A stretch of DNA of 64,000 nucleotides from Aedes albopictus (GCF_035046485.1 NC_085137.1:480990252-481054251), one strand, 5' to 3'. Positions 32,698-44,345 are shown, counted from the stretch's first letter. Notes: a model not told the origin generated them from the sequence alone. Made by a program: numbers and translations.

Positions 32698-34291
32698 TAT
32701 ATCCAGCTTTTTACGCTATCTGGAGGGGTGATTCGATTTTGACATTTGTTGCCGACAGCCCTTGCAGCATCAGAGCTCATCAAAGCAGTCGAAAATTTCA
32801 GTTCAACTACAGCAAAATGTCAAAAATTTTCACCTTCGTTGTTTACAAGTTTATCTTTCAGGTTTCTTTCTTTATGAATTAGGTACATATTTATCTATAT
32901 TTATAAGCTTTTTCTTTTATTTTAGGTTTGCAATTGCCGCCACTATTTCCAATGCCGAAACAAATGTAGAGGACGTCGAAAAACCAAATAAAGTTGTTTC
33001 AAAGATCGCAATTATATCAACCAACGACAAACCCAACTTGCTCTAGAGTATTTCTACACTTGTATCGCTCACCCTGCCAACCTATCGAAATTCTTGATCG
33101 ATTTTTTAAATAAATGTATAAAATCATTATTTGTGGTGAAATTCTACGAAATTGGAATGATTTTTCCCTAGCTCTAGCATCTCCAGCTCTAGATATAGCT
33201 TGCTGGAAGGTAGGATTTAAGTTATTGAAAATTATCGATACCTTTACTGCCAGTGGACGCATAAATGTCCCATGTGCAAAAACAGACAATCGAGAAAATC
33301 GCGTCCAAAGTTCGAAAAAAGTAAATTCTCTTAACTATGAAGTATAAGTGCTGAATCGTGTTCTAACATCAACCAATTTTTAATTTGAGCACTATTATTT
33401 GTTTTAGAACGATTTTATAGTTCCATAGAATTTCCAATGAAACGTGACGCTTATGCGTCCACTTTTAAGAATGTTACAAATCGGCCATGTATTTTTTCAA
33501 CAATTTTCGGAACAAAGTACCTATTTTTATTTCCCCATATGATAGTACCCTACGATACATGGTCATGGGCTGCAAAATCTCAATATTGCCAAAAATGCAC
33601 ATGGGACAATTATGCTTCCACCGGCAGTTTAGAATTTAGATCATGGTCAAAAAAGTGGTCATTCTCTATCATAACTAATCCGTCCACGCAACGCATTTAA
33701 AAAAAGTTTTGCAAATAAATCGTACTACATTACAGTATTTTCAATGTTTCCCTATAATGATCCTTTCATGCAACATCGCTGTTCCAGAAAGTAACTGATC
33801 TGGCCAATGCAATTAATCTATTCTAGATTCTTTCTAATTCCAAATTTCAGACAAAGCAAAAAAAAACTTGAACGAATTTCGCACTTCAGGTGCTTATTCA
33901 TTTAAAAAATCGATCAATAATTTCGATAGGTTGGCAGCGTGAGCGATACAAGTGTAGAGATGCTCCAGAGCAAGTTGGGTTTGTCGTTGGTTGATAATAT
34001 TGCGATCATTGGAACAAACCCATTTGGTTTTTCGACGTCCTCTACATTTGTTTTGGTATTAAAAATTGTGGCGGCAATCGGGAACCTAAAATAAAAGAAA
34101 AAACTTTATATGTAATTCATGCAGAAAGAAAACTAAAAGATAAACTTGTAAACATCGAAGGTGAAAATTTTTGACATTTAGTTGTAGTTGAACTGAAATT
34201 TTCGACTACTCTGATGAGCTCTGATGCTGCAAGGGCTGTCGGCAAGAAATGTCAAAATCGAATCACCCCTCAAGATAGCGTAAAAAGCTGG
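32698..34291. mobile_element. Long inverted-repeat element, 1.6 kb, 7-bp flanks
   Basis: Two ~400-bp arms (about 32698-33115 and 33890-34291) are diverged inverted copies: ATCCAGCTTTTTACGCTATC at the left and its inverse at the right. ATATCAA lies outside both ends (32691-32697, 34292-34298). Each arm contains a T-rich stretch ending in TTTTAG before a VEDVEKPN-type open segment, as if an exon had been duplicated. The 780-bp centre holds two short frames (33114-33347, 33437-33700) without recognisable homology. Superfamily unknown. Confidence 0.75.
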
Positions 34292-34454
34292 ATATCAAAA
34301 TTGATGCACTTATATACAGCTTCGTGGTTACTTGGGTATGGTTCAGGTTCTTGTACTCATTACAAGAATTTGTGGGGAATACTTTATACGTTTTCGTTGT
34401 TAAGCATATCCAGATTGGCCATATCCAATATAATACGATGTGATGTTATTATCA

Positions 34455-34699
34455 TATATACCGCATTTAGTTCACTACTGGACTGCGAACTGCGACTTTA
34501 TAAGTGCGAAAACGTAAATAAAAGTGCGCGATTGCATCAAATCAGGTTGATGTCTTCGGAGCACTATTTCTTAAATCTATGGAGAACAAGTGCTCTGAAG
34601 ACACTGAGTTGATTTGATGCAATCGCGCACTTTTATTAGCGTTTTCGCACTTATGAAAACTAGTGCGATAGTCCAGTGGTGAACTAAATGCGCTATATA
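34455..34699. mobile_element. Fold-back MITE, ~245 bp
   Basis: TATATACCGCATTTAGTTCA at the left and TGAACTAAATGCGCTATATA at the right. The arms pair for ~100 bp through AAGTGCGAAAACG and AAAAGTGCGCGATTGCATC. The target duplication is hidden in the TA-rich ends. Confidence 0.75.
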
Positions 34700-35912
34700 T
34701 AATAGCCCTGTTTGTCTGTCCGGTGACTAGCAAACCAGACGCAGCACGCGGGGAAATTCTCACAAAAAATAAAATATTTGACTCTTCAACTCTTTTTTAG
34801 TATCCGATGCAGAGACCCATACCAACCAGTGACAACCATAGACAACCAGACACAGCATTTGATGAAAAAAATCACAGACAATAGACGTTGGAAATTTTGT
34901 TTTTTTTTTAAATATTTGTCATTTTATTCCTTTTTTACTATCAGATCCAGAAAACAAAACCAGTGACAACCATAGACAACCAGACACAGCATTTAATGAA
35001 AAAAAAAACCACAGACAACAGACGTTGAAATTTTTGATTTTTTTAATTTGCATTTTAATGCTTTTTTACTGTCAGATGAAGAAAACAAAACCAGTGACAA
35101 CCATAGACAACGAGACACAGCATTTGATGGAAAAAATCACAGACAACAGACGTTGACATTTTTGATTTTCTTTTTAAATTTGACGCTTTTATGCTTTTTA
35201 ACTGTCAGATGAAGAAAACAAAACCAGTGACAACAAAAGACAACCACACACAGTATTTGATGGAAAAAATCACAGATAACAGACGTTAAAAATTTAATTT
35301 TTTTAATACTTGACACTTAAATTCTTTTTTACTATCAGATGTAGAAAACAAAACCAGTGACAACCATAGACAACCAGACACAGCATTTGTTGGAAAAAAT
35401 CACAGACAACAGACGTTGAAAATTTTGATTTTTTTTTAATATTTGACATTTCAATTCTTTTTTACTGTCAGACGCAGAAAACAAAACCAGTGACAACCAT
35501 AGACAACCAGACACAGCATTTGGTGAAAAAAAATCACAGACAACAAACGTTGATTTTTTTTTAATTTGACACTTTAATGCTTTTTTACTGTCAGATGAAG
35601 AAAACAAAACCAGTGACAACCAGACACAGCATTTAAAATCACAGACAATAGACGTTGGAATTTTTTACATATTTTTTTTATATATTTGACATTTTAATTC
35701 TTTTTTACTATCGGATGCAGAAAACAAAACCAGTGACAACCTTTGACAACCAGACACAGCATTTGATGAAGAAAAAAACACACACAGACAACAGACGCTG
35801 AAAATTTAAATTTTTTTTAATGCAGAAAATAATCTGTCACTCTTAGACAACCGAATGCAGCAGTTACTGGAAATAACACAGATAGCGCTGTTTGTCTGTC
35901 CGGTGACTTCAC
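34700..35912 (+). repeat. Tandem array, ~131-bp unit, about 8-9 copies
   Basis: Units repeat ACTGTCAGATGAAGAAAACA, CCAGTGACAACCATAGACAA, CCAGACACAGCATTTGATG and CACAGACAACAGACGTTGAA. TTTTTTA boundaries fall at about 34793, 34933, 35064, 35195, 35327, 35459, 35581 and 35701. CTGTTTGTCTGTCCGGTGAC occurs just before the array (34708) and again at its end (35889). Short frames here are repeat artefacts. Confidence 0.88.
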
Positions 35913-35914
35913 CG

Positions 35915-37560
35915 AAGAATTTTCAGATGTAAATATAAGCTGCATTGATTTCACCAAAAAACTATACAAAACGTAGAAAAAGGTAATGTTTTTCTTATAT
36001 AAAATTTACAAGCGTGATTTACAGATAAACCGTTTATATTAAAAAAAAAAATTACCACGGGCGCTACTGCGTCCACAAATAAACTAGTATCACATATTGT
36101 GCAAAACATTTGAATTCAACTACATGTATCCTACAGATACCTACATGCCACGCAAATACGAATCTCTGTTTCCCGAGCGAAACGGGAAAACAAAAATATT
36201 GCAAATTTATCGTTGTGTGTGACAGCGAGGAGAAGCAAGCTTGTTGTCTGATTTCATTACACCAACAATTTTCAATACGGGCACGCTTGCGCTGCTCTGT
36301 ATTTCTATATAGTTGTAGGAGAGATAGGGAGGAAAGGCAAATAAACTCGGTTTCTCTGTGTGTCGTCGAGAAGATTACCAGTCCATTTGTTGTCACAGCA
36401 CATCGCCCGCTGATATAAATTTAGACTTTCATTCCACCGAAATGCTTCCGATTGGTTTATGGGTGCTCTGCGGCTTATCATCGTTGACTAATTTCAATGG
36501 AATGGCTCAAGTAATATAGTTGAAGAAAACCGCTTCTGCGATTGTTTCTTGTGCTTATCAAGCTTTTCCGAAGACTTCCCCATCATACGCGAAGCTACCA
36601 ATTGACTGGTTCTGGTAAAGTCGTTCAACGTAGATAACATTCCTTGTAAATGCATTTCAATGTATCACCTATTTTTTGTTTGATGGTAACAAAGAGGTAA
36701 CCTTAACTTGTCATTTTAGACCATTATCTCCTACAAAAGATTGTGGCCTTCGCCTTGTATCGCCACCCACCAAGGAACATTCCCATTGCTTCATTCTCTC
36801 TAGTCAGACTCCGCTGTCTCTCGATCCTCTCGGGGAAAATTAACCGGTGGGCGTTGCATGATGGGGGTAGCTATCCGTTAAATACGTCGTGAATTATTTT
36901 TCGCAGTCAGTAAAACTGTCGCTTTGTCGTAGGAAATCGTCCTCGTCCTTCGTATTTCTTGTTCCGAACACGGTCGTTGTCATCGTCGCCGTCGGAGGAA
37001 AATCCAAGATCTTTGCCAAGGTCATCATTAACCCCGTCATTTATCCCAGAACGTGCCATATGATGGCAGATGATCTGAATGAGTTTGGTTGGTTGTGTGT
37101 GGTTTGATGTTGTTGAGGAGAGAATAGACGGAAAGCTGGGATGATGATGATCACCTGAAGCGCGAGAGAGGGTCTTATTTACTTTACCACCTGTGAAGCA
37201 GCGATCGAGACCGGGATCATGTTTTTGGCACACGTTTCAGACGTGAGTATCATTCAGTTTGTGGCGCATAATAGCGAGGTGAGATTGATGAATTCCCACG
37301 AGTTTCTATGCGTGATTATTGTACACGGTTCGTCGTCGTTGTGGATGATATTTTCATCAGCTGGTAGAGTTTAGTGGTCGATGGTTAACGATTGTTGAGA
37401 GTCATTGTACCCAGATCAAGTTTCAGTCATGCAGTTTAGAGCTCCAAGCAAAGTGTAAAAACGATCATCCACGTATGTACTATCTAACATTTCCTTTTTG
37501 TCGTTCTAATTTCGGCACATTCATTAGAATAGGAATAGAGTGTCTTCGTGCCTGCAACAC
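35915..37560. other. No confirmed gene; GC-richer block at 36720-37450
   Basis: Several short frames on both strands (36064-36418, 36889-37233) have no recognisable domain. The 36720-37450 part has fewer repeats and higher GC than its surroundings and could hold promoter or untranslated exon sequence, but I see no decisive signal. Confidence 0.35.
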
Positions 37561-37571
37561 GATATACACAT

Positions 37572-37676
37572 CATTTGCAGAGGAAGCTCTCAGTTAAAAA
37601 CTGTGGAAGTGTTTGTAGAACACTAAGCTGAGGCTTTGTCCCAGTTAGGACATTATAACAAGAAGCTAGAGGTTCC
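37572..37676 (+). repeat. Retroposon-like repeat with AAGAAG end
   Basis: GCAGAGGAAGCTCTCAGTTA, ACTGTGGAAGTG, GAACACTAAGCTGAG and GGCTTTGTCCCAGTTAGGAC, then ACAAGAAG. Same family as 7745, 26082, 44283 and 52180. The hAT element at 37677 has inserted into its tail. Confidence 0.65.
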
Positions 37677-37870
37677 AACCCGGGATATCCCGGGACAAAA
37701 AATCCCGGGATCTTGAAAAATTCGGGATTTCCCGAATCCCGGGATAAATTTTTTCTCCGTCCCGAAAATCCCGGGATTCCCGGGACACACATTTCTTACA
37801 CTTTTTTTGCTTTGATTTGAATTTGGAGAGTCTCTGAAACGTAATCGAAAATCGCCTTCAACAAAAAATT

Positions 37871-38725
37871 ATGAAAATGTTACATAAACCACTTCAACTG
37901 TGTGTGGACATCAAAACTCGTTGGAACACGGCTGAAACGATGCTGGAGCACTTCATTCACGATTATGATTGCATCAAAGAAAAAAATTTCGAAATAGGGC
38001 TTTCTAGACTTATGTTGGACAATGATTTTGAGGTTGTAAAAAAACCTTCAGGAAGCTCTGCAGACAATCAGATTCGCTTTGGAAGCATTGGAAAGACGAG
38101 ATGCTATATTACTGTCTGCGGAATGCAGCGTGAGTTTCTTGTATTCTAAGTTTTCGAAAAGTAACTCCAAAGTTGGAAACGACCTCTTCCATGCAATCAT
38201 GAAAAGAATCATCAAACGGTGCCATGTGAAATAATAACAGCGCTAAAGTTCCTTCAAGGTCTTCCGTCGTCAACGCAAGTGCCAGCAGAACTGGAAAGCT
38301 CATCGAAAACGCAAATGATTAAGTTCATCGAGGAACTGGGAGTACGATTGTTGCGAGACTGCCAAAGACAGACCGATAATGATGCTGCCGAATTGAATGC
38401 TGGATTGTCCGGTATGCATAACACAGACAAACAGACGTATCACTTTTAACAGATTGCGATAAAAATCATCGTCATGAAAACATAATCGCCCAATGCTAAC
38501 CAGGCTGTGTTACGCAAACCACTCAGTAGGTGGCGGTAGTGAGCAAACGTCAAGCAGGAGCGAAAACGATGCGAGCGCCACGACCGCGCGATTTGCGAAC
38601 TACTAAATATTTGAACTAACCGTTTAAAAGGGTAACGATGAGAAGTGAGTAGAGTGAGACGTCTGTTTGTCTGTGTGCATAACACCATCGAGCATGCGTG
38701 AAGAACTGGAATCGGCTATAAAGTA
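37871..38725 (+). pseudogene. hAT transposase fragments
   Basis: The first segment (LQLCVDIKTRWNTAETMLEH) matches the conserved D...TRWNS/T region of hAT transposases. After a frameshift near 38070 the reading resumes in another frame as ALERRDAILLSAECSVSFLY and KVGNDLFHAIMKRIIKR, ending at a stop near 38230. A third segment (LESSSKTQMIKFIEELGVRL) is split by the MITE at 38422 and resumes MREELESAIK, then a stop. The zinc-finger N-terminus and the hATC dimerisation domain were not found, so this copy cannot be autonomous. Confidence 0.75.
38422..38675 (+). mobile_element. 7-bp-duplication MITE, copy 5
   Basis: A 254-bp element with CACAGACAAACAGACGTATC at the left, flanked by TGCATAA (38415-38421, 38676-38682). 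It is closer to copy 6 than to copies 1-4. It interrupts the hAT transposase remnant. Confidence 0.92.
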
Positions 38726-39159
38726 ATATGCCAACCCGTCTTAGACTGATTCGGCAATGATTGATTTTTTCAAAATAATTGCGAAGTAGCTGTTACTTTT
38801 TGAGCTACATGGTAAGTTGAGTCCGAATCTGAAAATCGAACTCCGGAAATATCTGTTCTAACTAAAAAGCAACCCTGGCTGCCCGATGAAATCATTAATA
38901 ACATTTGATTCTTGCAGTCGTATTTTCGAAGAACGAATTTAAATTGATAAGACCAGTTACTTGATTTGAACCATTGATTTTTTAAATTGACGAATAAAAC
39001 ATATTCTTGATCGCAAAAATGCGTTTTTAAGCACATTGAAAAATTTCCCGGGATCCCGGGATTTCCCGGGATCCCGGGATTTCCCGGGACAAGCAACAAA
39101 TTTTATCCCGAATCCCCGGACAACCAAAATGGTCGGGAAATGGGACCTCTACAAGAAGC

Positions 39160-39500
39160 AGAAAAACAAGATTATATTGTCGGGCCGCCACCAAACCGGA
39201 CGTCGCACAATCAAGTCGCGACGCGATCCAACTCGCGACGTTTTCGAATCATGTCAAAAGTAGTGCGCATCCTTCCCTTTGTTGTCAGCAACACAGCGCA
39301 CTAGATGCGAAACAGTTGCGACACTTGTGGACCAAGAAAATGGCAATTTTTGATTGAATGGCTGTCTTGATTCCAACCGGATAGACAATACTGACCAGAT
39401 AATGTTTGCCCATTAAATTTCCTTGTATTAATGATATCCGAGGAGTGCTGGTCTTGCATTAGAATAACGAAAACAACTTGGAGCCCTGGATTCATTTAAA
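39160..39500. other. No recognised gene
   Basis: Contains a patch rich in CGCGACG motifs at about 39215-39245. No coding or repeat family recognised. Confidence 0.35.
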
Positions 39501-39508
39501 GTAATGAG

Positions 39509-39906
39509 TCAGTGACTCAGTGCTGAAAAAGTCATTTCTTCATATTTTCATCCATCTACAGCTCATTGTATAAGCTGAACCTGAGAATATGGTATATGAA
39601 AAACTTGTGCGGCTAGACCAGTTCTGCTAGAAAGTCACGGAAAAACCGCTATTTTTCAAAAATTTAAGGTAAATGTCACAGAATACCTTCGAAAAATGCC
39701 AATAATATTCACGGTGAATATCAATTGGCATTTTTCAAAGGTAGTCCGTGACATTTTCGAAAAATAGCAGTTTTTCCGTGACTTTCTTGCAGAACTGGTC
39801 TAGCCGCACAAGTTTTTCATAGGTATACCATATTCTCAGGTTCAGCTTCTAAAATGAGCTGTAGGTGATTGAATTTAGAAATAACGAAATGAAATTTTCA
39901 GCACTG
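39509..39906. mobile_element. hAT-type fold-back MITE, second copy
   Basis: The same element as 15850-16249: CAGTGCTGAAAAA (39518) to TTTCAGCACTG (39906), with the GTGCGGCTAGACCAGTTCTG arms. The flanks GTAATGAG (39501-39508) and GTAATGAC (39907-39914) agree at 7 of 8 positions if the left end carries 9 extra bases (TCAGTGACT). Confidence 0.8.
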
Positions 39907-39914
39907 GTAATGAC

Positions 39915-40798
39915 AATATAGTTGTTACGGCAGTTCGCATCGATCGCTTATAACTACGCCAACGTTGGAGTGCCCCTCAGGAGAATGTCACAGTGACAAC
40001 TGAGGCTGTCATCGACAGCGTATGACAATAGAAGAGGACTAGGAGAGAAAAATCATAATTTTCTTTAAGGCCGCACGGGACGACGTGTAATATTTCCTAT
40101 CTTCCCTCTCTTTCTAACAATTTGCCTCGCGATTTTGAAGAAGCAAATATCAATTTCCACTGCACTGACGTAGCTGAAACTTTAGTCGATTGTGCACCAC
40201 AAGTGAGCAAATGAACGATCAAATTTCTAGTCAATAATATGAAGTAGAAGTTGAGATTTGCATCTTACTAGCAACAGAGCAATGGCGGACGATTCAACCA
40301 CCGTCCCGTCCGGCCTTAACTGATAAATTACACTAGTTTACGATATAAAACGAAAGTCGCGAACTTCTGCCAACGACCAAAATTTTTGAAGCACAATGTA
40401 GCACTGATTTCGAAACCGTGCTTCAAAAAATTTTAAGTAGAGCAGTTTTTGAGTTTTAGCTTAATATTGAGTTTTACAACTTTAAAAAATATGGAATTTA
40501 CTAAAATTCAAATATCTTGCGTTTTGTTCAACAGATTTCAAATCTTTTTCCATAAATTAAAAGCTGAATACAATACCATTCGGTCATCTGAATGCAGGTT
40601 TTGCGTCAGTTTGATGAAATTCAAGATATTGTCGAGTTTTAGGGACGATCTCCTTAAATTTTAGCCAAATTTCCAAAAATATATGAAGAAATGTATTTTT
40701 TCAATAAGAAAAAAACAATCTAAAAATTCTTTCTCAACGTTTATTTGACATATCATATGTAGGCGAGTTACAGTAAAAAATTCAGCTCAATCGTAGTA
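39915..40798. other. No recognised gene
   Basis: AT-rich spacer with a dyad around 40385-40445 (TTTTTGAAGCAC / GTGCTTCAAAAA). No coding signal. Confidence 0.4.
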
Positions 40799-41471
40799 GG
40801 GTAGGTAATCAAAATTTGAACCAAATTGCGGCTTTCTGAAGCAGTGCAAATTTTAAGTGATTTTTTCTCCCACATGGAAATAATTTACTACGGCAAAATC
40901 ATATGTACATGAAAGCCACGGGTATAAGCTTTCTGTTAAATGGTAAAAAGTTTGTATTTGCACCGAATTCCATTGAAATATTTGATGTTTCATCAACAAT
41001 GATTTTAATCTTAATTTAAACCATCGTAATCATAATTTGAACCAATTTTAATCTCAATTTGAACTACTGGCGGCAGCAGCTCGAGCAACTCACAAAACAG
41101 CCAATTCCATGCTAAACAATGAAAAATCACATGAATCTGCTAATTCTCATACCTATTTTTCATTTGGCAGTGGAATCTCAACTCAGAATGTTCGAAATTC
41201 TTCAGGAATTTGGAAAATAAATTTGGAATTTTTCATCCCCCAAGAGTAAACAAAGCAACCACTAGCGCAATCTACAGGCCAACACTAGAAGCTCACCCCC
41301 GTTTACTAGTTCAAATTTAGATTACAAATGGTTCAACTTAAGATAACATTCTCCAAGTAAGAATCACTTAAATTTGATAATTTTATGACAAATAATGCGG
41401 AATATTATTCGGTTGGTCGATTCTACGATAAATAAGCTTTCATTTGATGTGTTCACATATTGCGTGTGATA

Positions 41472-42022
41472 CAATGCATGAGCTGTACGAGTGTGTGTGT
41501 ATGTGTATGTATGTACAATCCATCTCCCACTGACCGGCAGTGCTTTTATGGAAGAAAAATGTCTGCGTCATTGTCACTTTTATCCATAGACGCAAACAGT
41601 TTTAGTCCTGGAGATAGAAGGTGATAGCTCTACTGCACGTCCAACGACCCATTTCAAGTATGACAGGGCTTCCACGTACATCTTGAGGTCGTTTTCTGAA
41701 ACAGTAAGCCCCGCATTGATGCATCCGGATATCATTTGGATATCTGAAATGCATTAACACTTCCTGAATCAAAAATTTGCATTTTTGTTTCTGGCGCGTA
41801 TTTGATATGGTAAATATCCCATGTATGATTAAAATGACGTTTTTTAATAAGAAAGATCTCACCAAGTTCTTCATAGTCTGCCGTGATGTAGTTGTATTCT
41901 CATTTCTCCAGCGGTGCAGCAGCGATCGAAATAGGATTTATTTCATTACCGCGTACACTTAAAACGACGTACTCTTCACTTTGCCTCCAAAATCACACTC
42001 CAATGCATGAGCTGTACGAGTG
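41472..42022. repeat. 22-bp direct repeats around the captured segment
   Basis: CAATGCATGAGCTGTACGAG plus TG occurs at 41472-41493 and 42001-42022. The bracketed DNA (41494-42000) starts with a TGTGTGTATGTG run and is unlike the rest of the host element. Confidence 0.8.
41580..41899 (-). pseudogene. Two-exon fragment of an unidentified gene
   Basis: On the minus strand, an open segment ending EYNYITADYEEL reaches a donor CTTG|GTGAGATC at 41863. A 119-bp intron (41744-41862) ends in the acceptor TTAATGCATTTCAG, and the second exon (41743-41580) continues IQMISGCINAGLTVSENDLK, MYVEALSYLKWVVGRAVELS and then TAA. The split codon (G|AT) restores one frame across the junction. The peptide has the look of real protein sequence, but I do not recognise the family. 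A TGA at 41900-41902 closes the frame upstream, so this is a partial copy. An intron is kept, so it did not arrive as spliced RNA. Confidence 0.6.
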
Positions 42023-42274
42023 CATCGAAAATGTGCTTTCTGTTGGGGGAAATGGGTGAAATCACAGTGATTTTTCAATTGCCTGTTTTCCATGACAAAA
42101 ACACTTTTTTTTAATGCTTTTAAAGTCCATGTTATCAGGTTATATTACGGAAAACTGTTTAACATCTTTTTCGGGACAATATTTGCCTGAAAAGTACTTC
42201 GTTTTAATGAATTTTGAAATGGTTCAAATTAAGATTACAATTTGACTAGTTCAAAGTTTGATTTCTTACCCTAT

Positions 42275-43680
42275 TGATTATGGAGAATGAGATGTGTGAA
42301 GTGAGCGACGTTGCTTAAAAATAGAACAAAAATCGATTTCAAATCATCAACTTTGTATGGAAAGTCGAAAAAATGTCCGCTTTACTGTAATTTATTTCCT
42401 TTGCGTTTTCGAACTTAGGGCATGATTCTACACCAAAAATGATCATCAGCTTACCGAGTTCAAAAATGCTGTAAACTAGTGTTATTAAACATCAGTATTT
42501 AGAGGTAGTAAGTAAGCATAAATAATGAATTGAGTTGAACTTATCCCAATGAATTTTGATTAGGTGGTAATCAATCAGGGCGAATTTAGAATCACCCGAC
42601 GTCTAGATTTAGATTACCCTTTGAAGTTATATCGTGAGTAGACATAATTCTTATGGAATAATATGGATTATGTAATAAGTATTAATTATGTTTTGTAGCT
42701 CATATTCCGTTTCATCGTCACTCAACGATAGAGATTTACGGAAACTTGTTGGGAAATATAGAGGGTTAAAGAGAAACCGATGTAAGTAGTCAACAAACTA
42801 GAAAAGTAAGGATAAACGTTAATAAAATGTGGTAGCTTTTAGCTCTCACACCTGATAACGACAAACTAAAGTGTTTGCTTAAAGGACTTCTCAAACCACA
42901 CCTCCCAACAATAGTCAAAGTCATACTTAGTACTGTTTTAATTTTCATAGCAATTCAGCATATTACTTCAAGGGGGTCGCACTATGTGGAAGGGCTGCCA
43001 CCTCAGTTATATGTAGCTAAGAAATATTGAAAACAATACAAAGGAACCCAAACAAGTTTATATAAGTTTGTCAATTTGTTTCAATTTATTTTCAAAATAC
43101 TTTCAGGAATAGTCAGTTTAAAAATATTGTTCCCATCTTTTCTCCGCTTTTCCCAGTCTGTGATCATCCTATACTTTTCACTTTCCTTTAAAAAATGCAA
43201 TGAGAAAAAAAAATCTTTTGATTCAATAAAAATCGTTGTCAACCCAAGCCACTTGTGTATATTGTATGTATGTATTTCGAAACACACATTGTAAATTACG
43301 ATGAATTGTTCGTCTGTTTATAAATAAATCTCACAGAAGACACATCTATCGGGATTTTGCGGCAGCAGTGCGTCAAACAATTAGCATCATCAGCACATTA
43401 ACGCCGCACCGTTGTTGTCGCTTGATGCGAAGTACGGGGGATCGTTATAATCACTCGGGATTGGACACGACGGAAACCGGTACGGTAGGGTTGACAACGG
43501 TTTTGGTGATGACATATTGGTAATGCTAGAGTAATTAGTGCTAATCCGATGGGACGTCGGCATGGGGACATAAACGAGGAAGTTGGTTCACTAGTTTTTG
43601 AAGTTCATTATATTTTAAGTGTGGCGCTAGGGATAGTTAAGTATATATAGTTAGCATGCTTTTCACCTGGGGTTCGCTCA
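42275..43680. other. No recognised gene
   Basis: Overlapping short frames at 43076-43294 have no domain. The 43330-43570 stretch is richer in GC and CG dinucleotides. Confidence 0.4.
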
Positions 43681-43684
43681 ACTA

Positions 43685-44252
43685 CTTTTGGTGTTACATA
43701 GCTTGGCAACATACCTAGGTTTGGCAGCAGGGATAGGGTGCGACTCAAAACTCTTTGCGTGCCGCACACTCTGCTACGAGACAGCACAACAAACTAGAAG
43801 GAGACGAGTACGCGCAATCGGTTGTGTGTTGCTCGCTTGCTTTGCCGCGCGCTGGAGCTCTCCTGTCTCTCACGCTGCACTCTCTCGGTGCTTGTCTCCG
43901 TGCTTTTCACTTGGCTTGATACTACGCATGATTGCAAAAATTTCGAATCAAACGACCCATCACTTGTCAACCCTTGACAAGCTTAACAACTTTGCCGAAA
44001 ACACAACCTCTTCAATTAATTTATTAATTGATTTTTTCTGTTTGGAGACAAGCGCAGTCCCAAGCACCGTGCATTACTCCCTGCGCCGTAGAGCTAGTGC
44101 TGCGATTGTCTCTCGCACAATTACGAAAGCTCTCACTCATACGTCTCTTGTCTCTCGGCAAAACGGGAGACGAGCACTTGCGATTGTGTGAAGCACACGC
44201 TTTTTTCGCACCGCACGGTGCATGCCGCCAATCCCTGTTTGGCAGCAATGAA
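43685..44252. repeat. Repeat with related end segments, no coding support
   Basis: TTTGGCAGC occurs at both ends (43719 and 44239). Segments rich in TCTCTCG, GCACAC and GAGACGAG occur in both halves. A 167-codon frame (43688-44191) and an opposing one have low-complexity, arginine/cysteine-rich translations and no domain. Possibly a SINE-like or composite repeat. Confidence 0.35.
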
Positions 44253-44282
44253 ATGAAGATGTTTCATTTGTACAAAGCTTGC

Positions 44283-44345
44283 TTCTCAGCTTAGTGTTCT
44301 ATGATTACTTCCACAGTTTTTGACAGAGAGCTTCCTCTGCCTATG
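44283..44345 (-). repeat. Retroposon-like repeat, short copy
   Basis: Inverse of the AGGAAGCTCTC...ACTGTGGAAGT module seen at 37572. Confidence 0.5.

Larger units (their letters stand above)
37677..39151 (+). mobile_element. Degenerate hAT transposon, 8-bp target duplication
   Basis: The ends TAGAGGTTCC and GGACCTCTA are inverted, flanked by CAAGAAGC (37669-37676, 39152-39159). Both subterminal regions are full of CCCGGGAT/ATCCCGGGA motifs (37680-37795 and 39045-39125), probably transposase-binding repeats. Transposase remnants lie between them on the plus strand. A 7-bp MITE is nested at 38422-38675. Confidence 0.9.
40799..42271. mobile_element. TA-flanked element with a captured gene fragment
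   Basis: GGGTAGGTAATCAAAATTTG at the left is inverted as CAAAGTTTGATTTCTTACCC at the right, with TA on both sides (40797-40798, 42272-42273). Repeated TTTGAACCA / ATTTGAACTA motifs occur on the left and GGTTCAAATTAAG on the right. A 507-bp segment (41494-42000) bearing gene sequence lies inside, bounded by 22-bp direct repeats. Confidence 0.8.

Noticed and set aside
35335..35619. 94-residue frame with repeated blocks
   Set aside because: The repetition is that of the ~131-bp tandem unit; no independent coding evidence.
34700..35912. CRISPR-like array
   Set aside because: Units are ~131 bp with no conserved short repeat/variable spacer alternation, and the sequence is clearly eukaryotic.
36889..37233. 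First coding exon of the Sh3beta-like gene in the GC-richer block
   Set aside because: No MVIKVYVSG-like segment with a following donor was seen on the minus strand.
43688..44191. 167-residue plus-strand frame
   Set aside because: Low-complexity, Arg/Cys/Ser-rich translation across a repeat with an overlapping opposite-strand frame; no domain.
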